DNA of 64,000 bases from Pseudalkalibacillus berkeleyi (GTDB lineage Bacteria > Bacillota > Bacilli > Bacillales > Fictibacillaceae), in NCBI RefSeq assembly GCF_021608225.1, contig NZ_JAKIJS010000001.1:2604001-2668000 (forward strand), read 5' to 3'. Shown piece after piece: positions 33,753 through 40,759 of the stretch; position 1 is the stretch's first letter; each line of letters opens with the position of its first letter. The notes under the pieces are model-generated. The model saw only the letters and a list, made by a program, of their open reading frames with translations, had not been told where the DNA came from and ran no database searches. The position numbers were made by a program, and so were the translations under genes.

Positions 33753-34712
33753 TTACTGTTGGGTTCGTAGTTTCCTGTAAACCCATACTCCACCACTCAG
33801 TTCTTTCGTGACTTTTCCATTGGCTTCTAAATAATCCAAATGACCGATTATTTCTGACATAACGAGTGAAAACTGCTCATAGTACCTATCCTTATAAAAT
33901 GTAAGGGCAATATCACTCGCGGTTCGCGGTTCTTGCTCAAGCTCACTTTCTATTTTACTTGCCTTCCTACTAATGCCTCTTAACCTCTTTTCAACTAGCA
34001 TCCTATGGTCATAGATGATATCCCCATGACCTGGATACAAAACGTTAGCATGAATAGAAGCACATTTCTTAAGTGATTGCTCATGTTCTAAAACAGTTTT
34101 TATTCGATTTCCACTTTCATCAGGCTCTACTAGAGCATTGCTCGAGATATGATTAAGAAGAAGATCGCCTCCAAAGATCACCTTTTGACCATGATCATAA
34201 TAAATCATGTGATCTGGAGAATGACCAGGTGTTTCTAATGGTTCCAGCGAAGTGAAAGTTTGCTTACCTATAGGAATGACATCTGATTTGAGCCTCTTCT
34301 CCTCATGCGATGCCATAGCCGCTCCCAACTTCTTGATTTGAACATCCCCTTCTACCCCACAACCCATCTCTTTATATAGTTTGTTGAAGAACTCCATTCT
34401 CATTTCAAAAAAATCACGATCCCGCTTCAGACGACAAATCGCCTTTTCAGGCACATATACCGGAATATTGCGACTGGAAACAATCCGATCAACTAATCCT
34501 ACATGGTCTTCATGATTATGGGTAATGATAATTTGATCTAGATCTTCTAAACTAAAGCCATGATGATGCAATGCCTCGTTTAAATAATCCCAACACTTTG
34601 ATGAATTCACACCAGCATCTATTAACGATAATGATCCCTCATCTTTCATTATATAAAAATTAAATGACTTCAAACTCGAACGCGTCGGTACGATAATCGG
34701 AAAAACTTCCAT
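33753..34712 (-). CDS. MBL-fold metallo-hydrolase
   Basis: 319 residues. Metallo-beta-lactamase fold: LIDAGVN near 32, the metal motif THNHEDHVG (HxHxDH), ETPGHSPDHMIYY (third ligand His), GGDLLL with the bridging Asp, and YPGHG with the last His. A C-terminal winged-helix-like part (TASDIALTFYKDRYYEQFSLVMSEIIGHLDYLEANGKV) is typical of the large hydroxyacylglutathione hydrolase-like clade. Cytosolic; the substrate cannot be told from the sequence. ATG follows ATGGAGTG. Confidence 0.9.
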   Translation of the reverse strand: MEVFPIIVPTRSSLKSFNFYIMKDEGSLSLIDAGVNSSKCWDYLNEALHHHGFSLEDLDQIIITHNHEDHVGLVDRIVSSRNIPVYVPEKAICRLKRDRDFFEMRMEFFNKLYKEMGCGVEGDVQIKKLGAAMASHEEKRLKSDVIPIGKQTFTSLEPLETPGHSPDHMIYYDHGQKVIFGGDLLLNHISSNALVEPDESGNRIKTVLEHEQSLKKCASIHANVLYPGHGDIIYDHRMLVEKRLRGISRKASKIESELEQEPRTASDIALTFYKDRYYEQFSLVMSEIIGHLDYLEANGKVTKELSGGVWVYRKLRTQQ

Positions 34713-34735
34713 TAAAATTCACTCCATAATTCTTG

Positions 34736-34766
34736 GTGGGTCGAAGGGACAGGTACCTCGACCCAC
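34736..34766 (+). repeat. REP-like palindrome 2
   Basis: Arms GTGGGTCG / CGACCCAC around AAGGGACAGGTACCT. It lies 23 nt upstream of the metallo-hydrolase start, the only copy not at a gene 3' end, apart from the upstream RAYT copy. Confidence 0.85.
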
Positions 34767-34797
34767 TTAATAACAACACGACAGTTTTCGCAGCTTA

Positions 34798-34817
34798 TCA
34801 AACAAGCGTTTGTTTGA
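34798..34817. repeat. Operator-like palindrome, copy 3
   Basis: TCAAACAAGCGTTTGTTTGA, nine of ten base pairs in a 20-nt inverted repeat. The same core GTTTGTTTGA occurs at 30301-30310 and 30363-30372. It may also fold with the terminator DNA next door. Confidence 0.5.
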
Positions 34818-34845
34818 CCCACTAACTTCATGATACACAAGGAAA

Positions 34846-34877
34846 AACCCCTCAATCAAACGATTGATTGAGGGGTT
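34846..34877 (-). terminator. Terminator after the vanZ-like gene
   Basis: AACCCCTCAATCAA and TTGATTGAGGGGTT pair around ACGA (14-bp stem); AAAAA on the left gives the U-run for the minus strand. Confidence 0.85.
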
Positions 34878-34932
34878 GTCGAATCATGTTCTGTAGTCGA
34901 ATGTCCCCTTTGATCTCCAGCTATAAATAGTT

Positions 34933-35382
34933 TTATATGTTCGTGTTTGGATGTCTAATTTTATGAACGAAAGTATACAAACTAACGCCAACAATTGCCC
35001 CAGAACTATCTATTAGCACATCATTTATTTGTGCACCTCGACCAGGAACGAATAGCTGATGAACTTCATCTGAAGAAGCGTACAAAACACAGATCAGTAA
35101 GGCGAATCCAATCTCCTTTTTACGAATCCGATTCTTTCTTAAAGCATTCAATACGAGTAAACCGAGAATGAAATAAGCAAAGAAATGAGCGTTCTTTCTA
35201 ACAATGTGATTAAAGGCTTCCAGGTCAAAATCTTGCACAGGAGTGACACCTTCAATGAATTGAACAATCATTTCTGTTAATCCAGTACTCATAGCATTAG
35301 AGGCTGTTGCTGGTTGGTGTGATAGGTAGAAGATTAATGACATCCAAAGAAACACAAACGACCAGGAAAGTATTTTGTTCAT
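34933..35382 (-). CDS. VanZ family membrane protein
   Basis: 149 residues, four hydrophobic segments. VanZ family signatures: FLYSHQPATAS-like loop (FYLSHQPATASN), RKNAHFFAYFILG, and YASSDEVHQLFVPGRGAQINDVLIDSSGAIVG. VanZ proteins are small membrane proteins; the founding member raises teicoplanin resistance by an unclear mechanism, but most Bacillus relatives have no assigned job. ATG follows AAAAGGACC. It is a single-gene unit in the REP-rich stretch. Confidence 0.9.
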   Translation of the reverse strand: MNKILSWSFVFLWMSLIFYLSHQPATASNAMSTGLTEMIVQFIEGVTPVQDFDLEAFNHIVRKNAHFFAYFILGLLVLNALRKNRIRKKEIGFALLICVLYASSDEVHQLFVPGRGAQINDVLIDSSGAIVGVSLYTFVHKIRHPNTNI

Positions 35383-35535
35383 TTATTTGGTCCTTTTCTC
35401 TTCATATTATTGTCTCGTTCATTATATCAGTAAGCACCCAATAAAGGATAGAGAGCTAACATGAATTGAAAGCTCCCCCTAGTATCCACTTCATGAATGC
35501 TCGTTGTTGATGAATATAAAGGAACCTACCGTAAA

Positions 35536-35565
35536 TGGGTCAAGGGACCTGTCCCCCCGACCCAC
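35536..35565 (-). repeat. REP-like palindrome 3, contains the RAYT stop codon
   Basis: Minus-strand reading: GTGGGTCG, then GGGGGACAGGTCCCT, then TGACCCA. It encodes the last residues of the transposase (SGGQVP) and its TGA stop at 35540-35542. Confidence 0.88.
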
Positions 35566-36331
35566 TCCTTCGAATTCGCTGAATCACGCTTTTCGATATT
35601 CCACTCACCCGAGATAGTTGCCCATTCGTGACTCCCTCCAATTCCTTCAACTCAGCCAATACTGCGTTCCTATCCACCCTGTCCATTTGCTGCAATGAAC
35701 TCACATTCTTAACACCCAACTCGCTCAAATATTTTCTAACTACATGATCATCCACTCTTACATTCACATATGAATCATCCATACATTGATCATCATTTGA
35801 TTGTTTCATGTGCTCAATAAACAGCTTCATCGATTCCTCACGATTTACCGAATAAAAACCAATTGCTTTATCGACATCTACTATATTCGTCTCATGAAGA
35901 TACTCCCCCATACTCGTCCACTCACATTCAAATACATCTTTCTCGATGCCAGCCTTCACGGGGTTCTGGTGGATATATCGAAGTACAGTTAAAAAATAAG
36001 CAGAATCCTCTACACATTCACTTTTATACCTAGCCTGGAAAAGGTGCCCGCACCGATCATACTTCATGTTGTACCAATAAACGTAGCTAGAGCTGATCCG
36101 CTTAATGGTATCTGAAATAGGCTCCTCCATCTCTTTCAACAGCAAATGAATATGGTTATTCATCAAACAATAGCTATATAGCTTAAAGTGACAAATGTCT
36201 TTATATTTTTTGAGCGTTTTGACAAACCTCTTCTTATCCTCTGCATCCTCAAAAATGGTTTGCCTATTAATCCCTCTTAAAATAACATGATAAATTCCGC
36301 TACTACTCTTTCGTCTGGCCCTTCTTGGCAT
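35540..36331 (-). mobile_element. REP-associated tyrosine transposase (RAYT) gene, Y1/HUH family
   Basis: 263 residues. It opens with MPRRARRKSSSGIYHVILRGINRQTIFEDAED, a RAYT/IS200-like start. The HUH motif is NNHIHLLLKE near residue 58, and a Tyr-rich helix (SSYVYWYNMKYDRCGHLFQARYKSE) holds the candidate nucleophile; RYIHQNPVKAGI follows, as in RAYTs. The C-terminal helix-turn-helix (TNGQLSRVSGISKSVIQRIRR) is common in Firmicute members. RAYTs cut and join single-stranded REP palindromes. REP copies at 35536-35565 and 36538-36568 flank the gene as direct repeats in the gene's orientation. The frame is intact; ATG follows GAGGTGATAT. Confidence 0.93.
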
Positions 36332-36537
36332 TCATATATCACCTCAAAACTGTACATAGTTAACTTCTTGAATAAGGGGGTTCTTTCGATAAAATGGAGC
36401 TTTAAAATTTGATGGGTTTTTGATGTGAAAGGTTATTAATGTGGATTGAATGTAGGGAAAAGTTAAAGTTGAAAAGATTCGTGGTATAACTATGTATTCT
36501 ACAAAAAGAAAAAAATCCTTTAAAAAGTTTCGTGTAA

Positions 36538-36568
36538 GTGGGTCGAGGGACCTGTCCCCCTGACCCAG
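36538..36568 (-). repeat. REP-like palindrome 4, upstream end of the RAYT unit
   Basis: Minus-strand reading: CTGGGTCA, GGGGGACAGGTCCCT, CGACCCAC. It lies 207 nt before the RAYT start codon. With REP 3 it bounds a candidate unit of about 1.03 kb. The 205 nt between REP and start are AT-rich with no ORF. Confidence 0.88.
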
Positions 36569-36633
36569 TAATAATATGGAGCAATTAGGCAAAGATATTT
36601 ATTAAAACCATGTATATAAAGGAGCGATGGATT

Positions 36634-37092
36634 TTGAATATCAGACATATCATTGCTATTTCTTCTAAGTTCTTAATTGCATTCTGTTTATGTTTAGCAA
36701 CTTTAACACCTTTCTTTGGCGTTTCCATAATCAATGCACTTTGGGTGTCTATATTGATTACAGCAATCGGCTATCCGATTGGAGATTTATATGTTTTGAA
36801 GAAGCTCGGTAATTTCTTTGCGACAGCGATTGATTTTGGATTTGTTTTCATCGTCCTATGGCTATTTGCTGAACCTATTGTAGATACGCCATACAATCGG
36901 TTGCTTGGAGCTGGCATTGCATCTTTAGTAATTGCTGTTTCCGAATTCGTCTATCACATGTTTATCGAAATTACCAATCCATTACATCCTTCGAAAGCCG
37001 ATATCAAGGGACATGGATATGCAGTTGAAGTTGGAGAGGAATTTGCACCAGCGGGTGATAAGTTGATTAATGAAAGCGATGAGGATAAATAA
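36634..37092 (+). CDS. DUF2512 family membrane protein (YndM-like)
   Basis: 152 residues from TTG 36634, nine bases after AAGGAG; an upstream ATG (36610) overlaps that site and is unlikely. Four hydrophobic segments; the order FLIAFCLCLATLTPFF, GYPIGDLYVLKKLGNFFATAIDFGFVF and LGAGIASLVIAVSEFVYHMFIE is diagnostic of DUF2512. The C-terminus is cytosolic and acidic. Found throughout Bacillus, where it is often linked to sporulation; its function is unknown. Confidence 0.88.
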   Translation: MNIRHIIAISSKFLIAFCLCLATLTPFFGVSIINALWVSILITAIGYPIGDLYVLKKLGNFFATAIDFGFVFIVLWLFAEPIVDTPYNRLLGAGIASLVIAVSEFVYHMFIEITNPLHPSKADIKGHGYAVEVGEEFAPAGDKLINESDEDK

Positions 37093-37138
37093 CAGCCCCC
37101 TCCCTCCATACGTTAGTGACTCTTACCATCTTCTCATC

Positions 37139-37169
37139 GTGGGTCGAGGGACCTGTCCCCACGACCCAC
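37139..37169 (-). repeat. REP-like palindrome 5
   Basis: Minus-strand reading: GTGGGTCG, TGGGGACAGGTCCCT, CGACCCAC. It starts 46 nt after the DUF2512 stop. Confidence 0.85.
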
Positions 37170-37255
37170 TTTAAAGTTTTTTGGTTTGTTCCGATATAAT
37201 AAAGGTTGGGACGAACAGTTTTTTACATAGAGAACAATTTGTGAGGGGATTATGC

Positions 37256-37492
37256 ATGGATAAAGTGTTACAAGAAAGGTTGTTATCTTCTGAAGATAGG
37301 GTTATTTGTAAACTTCTGAAGATCTCAAAGGCTAAAATGTATGAAATGATGGACTCGGGGGAATTTCTACCTTATGCAATTGAAGTCTACAATCAATTAG
37401 ATCAATCAAAGCAATCATCGTGGGCAAGAAAACTATTGAAGGAAAATAAAGAAAAACAAGTAGGAAGCACATTACATAGAATTGAAGTTTAA
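37256..37492 (+). CDS. Small hypothetical cytosolic protein
   Basis: 78 residues from ATG 37256, after GAGGGGATT; the upstream extension to 37181 lacks a ribosome site. Predicted mostly helical and hydrophilic (LLSSEDRVICKLLKISKAKMYEMMDSGEFLPYAIEVYNQLDQSKQSSWARKLLKENK). The CKLLKISKAKMYEMMDSG segment could be a helix-turn-helix with a MerR/excisionase-like lilt, but this is weak. Not recognised. A hairpin-like CCACGGAAAAACTTTTCCGTGG after it (37531-37552) may be its terminator. Confidence 0.5.
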   Translation: MDKVLQERLLSSEDRVICKLLKISKAKMYEMMDSGEFLPYAIEVYNQLDQSKQSSWARKLLKENKEKQVGSTLHRIEV

Positions 37493-37530
37493 TTTAAAAC
37501 TTGAGGGTAAAAGCACTCTATTCAATAATC

Positions 37531-37556
37531 CACGGAAAAACTTTTCCGTGGATTTC
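37531..37556 (+). terminator. Possible terminator after the small helical protein gene
   Basis: CCACGGAAAA and TTTTCCGTGG form a nearly perfect 10-bp inverted repeat with a 2-nt centre; the following sequence ATTTCCC is a poor U-run, so function is uncertain. Confidence 0.45.
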
Positions 37557-37637
37557 CCATTCCATTTTACAGGTAATTACAATTTGATGTCGAATTTACT
37601 TTAGGTATATATATAAATTGGAAGGAATGGTAAATGG

Positions 37638-38969
37638 ATGGTGTTGAGTAAACTACGGTTTGGAATATTGATGATGTTAGTACTTTTAATCGCGGTATCC
37701 CCGCTTTCACCCACTGTTAATGCACAGTCGGTAGAAGTAACCAAGCTTGACTATGTTGCGTTAGGTGATTCTTTAGCTGCTGGAGTTAACCATCAAGATC
37801 AATTAGGGATGGGGTACAGTGATTTTCTTGCTTTGCAAATGAAACAGACATTGGTTCTCGGTGATTACTCTAAGCAATATGCATATCCTGGTTACACGTC
37901 GGCAGAAGTCTTAGCTGACCTCAAAAATAATGTATTTAAACCTAACATGGATGGAAGTCCAGACACAGATGGCATTCAAAAACAAATAATGGAAGCCGAA
38001 GTTGTCACCTTGAATGCTGGAGCAAATGATCTTTTGGCTGTCATAGACATTGATCCAAAAACTGGTGTCGTATCATATGATGAAGTTGCATTTGCAAAAG
38101 CGATTTCACAAGTCGGAGTAAACATCGGCTCAACAGTCGGTCTTATCAAAACCTTGAATCCAAATGCAGATGTATATGTGATGGGGTATTATAACTCATT
38201 CCCCTATCTACCAGACACGGAACAACCGAAGCTATTAGCAGCTTTAGACAATTTGAACAAATCGATTCAAACAGCTGCAGTTTCAACTGGTGCAACATAC
38301 GTTCCGACAGCCGATGCATTTAATCCAAACGGGAAAACCTACTTGCCAAATCCAAAAAACATCCATCCAAATGAAGCGGGTTATCTCGTCCTAGCAAATG
38401 CCTTCTGGCGTGCGATGGAAGTAAAGGATTCACAAGATTTCTCTGATGTAAATGATCAAATGTATTCTTACGATGCCATTCAAACCCTTGTCCAAAAAGG
38501 AATCATTATTGGGTATGGTAATGGTAAATTCGGTCCAGAAGATTCCGTTCGACGGGATCATGCAGCACAAATGTTAACGAGAAGTATCGTATACAATCCT
38601 AATGTACCACCAGCGTCATTTAGTGATTTGTTACCTACCAATCCAGCGTTTGCAGAGATATCTGTCCTCTCGCATTACAAAGTATTAAATGGTTACCATA
38701 ATGGCACTTTCCGCCCTACTATAGAGTTGAACCGTGCAGAGATGGCAAAAATCATCGTGACAGCATTCAATTTGAAAGGAACCGGAAAACAATACTTCGA
38801 TGACAATACGGTTGAAGAATACTGGGCATATGATTACATTAACATTTTAGCTGAAAATGGCATTACAATTGGAGTAGGTAACAATCGCTATCATCCTGAA
38901 TATCAGGTACAACGTGAAGAATTCGCTACCTTTATCTACCGAGCTCTGCAAAAGCAAACGACAAACTAA
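37638..38969 (+). CDS. Secreted SGNH/GDSL esterase with three SLH repeats
   Basis: 443 residues. Signal peptide about 1-29 (ends VNAQ). The SGNH domain (about 37-258) has YVALGDSLAAG with Ser45, NAGANDLL with Gly128/Asn130, and NIHPNEAGYL with His243. The Asp normally three residues before that His is Lys/Asn here (PNPKNIHPN), so the triad may be a dyad. SLH repeats fill about 262-443 (VRRDHAAQML, LNRAEMAKII, VQREEFATFI). It probably de-esterifies wall or capsule glycans at the surface. ATG 37638 follows GGAAGGA. It is the only SLH gene outside the 5.6-17.6 kb cluster. Confidence 0.92.
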   Translation: MVLSKLRFGILMMLVLLIAVSPLSPTVNAQSVEVTKLDYVALGDSLAAGVNHQDQLGMGYSDFLALQMKQTLVLGDYSKQYAYPGYTSAEVLADLKNNVFKPNMDGSPDTDGIQKQIMEAEVVTLNAGANDLLAVIDIDPKTGVVSYDEVAFAKAISQVGVNIGSTVGLIKTLNPNADVYVMGYYNSFPYLPDTEQPKLLAALDNLNKSIQTAAVSTGATYVPTADAFNPNGKTYLPNPKNIHPNEAGYLVLANAFWRAMEVKDSQDFSDVNDQMYSYDAIQTLVQKGIIIGYGNGKFGPEDSVRRDHAAQMLTRSIVYNPNVPPASFSDLLPTNPAFAEISVLSHYKVLNGYHNGTFRPTIELNRAEMAKIIVTAFNLKGTGKQYFDDNTVEEYWAYDYINILAENGITIGVGNNRYHPEYQVQREEFATFIYRALQKQTTN

Positions 38970-38983
38970 ACGGGTCCTTCTGT

Positions 38984-39025
38984 AGCTGATAAACCGGGAG
39001 CCTTTCCGATTTATCAGCTTTTTTA
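38984..39025 (+). terminator. Terminator after the SLH esterase gene
   Basis: AGCTGATAAACCGG pairs with CCGATTTATCAGCT (one mismatch), then TTTTTT. Confidence 0.85.
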
Positions 39026-39049
39026 TCATAAGAAAATGGAGGAAAAAAA

Positions 39050-39640
39050 TTGACGAAACGAAAGAAAATACTTATCCCGACAATTATTTTAATTACAACA
39101 TTTATAATACTAATTAATTGGTTTTACCCTTACTCAGCTCTGAGTATGACTAAATCTATACCGTTTACACCTAATTCTATTGTAGTCGAGCATTATAAAG
39201 AAGAGCTAACCACTTTTAAGAAAAAGTATGAAGAACAAGTTCAATCTGACGACGACGTAAACGTAAACCGTACGACTGACAGGATCCAATATCTGCTCCA
39301 AATGTTTGAGCAAGATTGGCTATTAAAAAAAGAATCGACAAAAATGACCAAATCAAAATTAGAAACCATTCACTTTGAGGTGAAAGAAGCAAAACAAATT
39401 TTAATTGAATTGGCATTTAAAGAATCTTACGATCAAGACTCCAAAACGTTACTCAGAACACTCTTAGAAAGTACATTGTACATAGAAGAAAACATCCTTT
39501 ACATCATTAATAGTGATAATCACTCAAGAGCAGAAAGCAAGAACCTACTCGGAAATCTCCATATGAGTTTCGTTGCTAATTTCGATCACCTTACAACCTT
39601 CTATGATCGATATTTAGAACATGATCAAAATAACAATTAG
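39050..39640 (+). CDS. Hypothetical membrane-anchored helical protein
   Basis: 196 residues from TTG 39050, which follows GGAGG by seven bases. A basic N-terminus precedes one membrane segment (ILIPTIILITTFIILINWFYPY), then an extracytoplasmic, mostly helical region with heptad-like charge (YKEELTTFKKKYEEQVQSDDDV...). No motif or family recognised. The broken gene at 39668 follows 27 nt later and is also a short anchored protein, so both may belong to one transcript. Confidence 0.6.
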   Translation: MTKRKKILIPTIILITTFIILINWFYPYSALSMTKSIPFTPNSIVVEHYKEELTTFKKKYEEQVQSDDDVNVNRTTDRIQYLLQMFEQDWLLKKESTKMTKSKLETIHFEVKEAKQILIELAFKESYDQDSKTLLRTLLESTLYIEENILYIINSDNHSRAESKNLLGNLHMSFVANFDHLTTFYDRYLEHDQNNN

Positions 39641-39667
39641 CATAAGAAAGGATATGAACAGATAAAT

Positions 39668-40119
39668 ATGAAATTAAAGATTATCCTCATCATTACTTTA
39701 CTTTTCTCTAACTTAATAACCGCATACTTATGGTTGAACGATAAAGATGAAGTTGCCTTTATTAATGTCTTACTAGAAGGTGAGTCTGAACATTGGACAA
39801 TTGAGGATTACCACGTAATCTATTCCCCTGATTTGATGAGTAAAGGAGATGGAACACTTACATATAAAAATGAAGAAAAAATGTATGGATACTAGACTAC
39901 ACACTTGAATTGTATGATCATAACGGTAGAAATTATAGTACAGTCACAGGATCTACGTTTCGGATGAAAGGTACGATTGGTGCTATTGGCTCAAAAGTGG
40001 CAGGTGGTAAAAAGATTACCGTACCGACTATTAATGACGTAGAAGCATCTTATGCACTCGTTAGATGGGGTAAAAAGGAAGAGCGAATAGATCTGAAATT
40101 GAAGAATTCACGAAAGTAA
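39668..40119 (+). pseudogene. Frameshifted small anchored protein gene
   Basis: The first frame (39668-39895, 75 codons) has a signal-anchor (IILIITLLFSNLITAYLWL) and a domain start, and ends ...GTLTYKNEEKMYGY. A one-base backward shift in the A6 run (39876-39881) opens a frame that reads NVWILDYTLELYDHNGRNYSTVTGST and continues to 40119, where it ends with KLKNSRK. Together they give about 150 residues. The joined text reads like one beta-rich domain. This is either a real single-base loss, programmed slippage, or an assembly error at the A-run. The family is not recognised. Confidence 0.6.
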
Positions 40120-40136
40120 TGAGTGGCCAACTACTA

Positions 40137-40176
40137 AAAAAAAATGACCCCAGAACGAATTTGGGGTCAATCTTTG
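40137..40176. terminator. Terminator between the frameshifted gene and a small anchored protein gene
   Basis: TGACCCCA and TGGGGTCA pair around a 9-nt loop, with A-run left and TCTTT right; likely works for both converging genes. Confidence 0.7.
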
Positions 40177-40199
40177 GGCTTTGAGTTTTCAGTTTAAGT

Positions 40200-40667
40200 T
40201 TAATCATAATACCCTGTATTATTGGAAGCAAAATACCAGTTTTCTTCCCCTTCTATTTTTTCAAAGTGGCAACTATCCAAATAACTAAATTCTCTATTGG
40301 TTGGTGGCTCTCCTGTAGAGGTATACAAAAACCCTTCAATTAATCCAGGACCAAAAACAGGTGAATCAACCCATTGGAAAAATACAAAGTGCCTTTCTTC
40401 ACTATACATCCTTGCATGAAGAATATCGTCAACATTTGCTTTACTAAATTGTGGAGGTGTATGGTAAAATGCAAAACCACCTTCACCCTCCTTCTTAATT
40501 TCCCCTTCATTCAACATCCTGACGACCTCTTCACGATCCTCTTTATACAATTTAAAATTAGCAGTTTCATTGTTCGGGTTTAAATAAACACCGTATAAAA
40601 ACAGAGAGACAATCACAAAAATAGAAAGAATGGATAGAATGATTGCGGTACGTTTCTTCAAATACAT
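40200..40667 (-). CDS. Hypothetical small membrane-anchored protein
   Basis: 155 residues. N-terminal membrane segment (ILSILSIFVIVSLFLYGVYL) with a positive start (MYLKKRT), then an outside domain of about 125 residues with mixed character (FAFYHTPPQFSKANVDDILHARMYSEERHFVFFQWVDSPVFGPGLIEGFLYTS). One Cys and no lipobox. Unrecognised. Start ATG 40667 follows GGGGGTAT; a TTG two codons later (40661) is equally placed. Confidence 0.55.
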   Translation of the reverse strand: MYLKKRTAIILSILSIFVIVSLFLYGVYLNPNNETANFKLYKEDREEVVRMLNEGEIKKEGEGGFAFYHTPPQFSKANVDDILHARMYSEERHFVFFQWVDSPVFGPGLIEGFLYTSTGEPPTNREFSYLDSCHFEKIEGEENWYFASNNTGYYD

Positions 40668-40729
40668 ATACCCCCACTATATATTTTTCCTTCAACTTAC
40701 ATTTAGTTCAACTATAGTGTTCGTCAAAA

Positions 40730-40759
40730 TGGGTCGAGGGACCTGTCCCTTCGACCCAC
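40730..40759 (-). repeat. REP-like palindrome 6, abutting the LtaS-like stop codon
   Basis: Minus-strand reading: GTGGGTCG, AAGGGACAGGTCCCT, CGACCCA. It begins with the base after the TAA stop at 40760-40762. Confidence 0.85.

Noticed and set aside
36344-36592. Minus-strand ORFs upstream of the RAYT (two frames, for example one reading GSGGQVPRP)
   Set aside because: Their similarity comes from translating REP 4; no ribosome site and low-complexity flanks.
37531-37560. CRISPR-like or attachment-site reading of the CCACGGAAAA repeat
   Set aside because: Only one inverted pair, no direct repeats or spacers; better described as a possible weak terminator.
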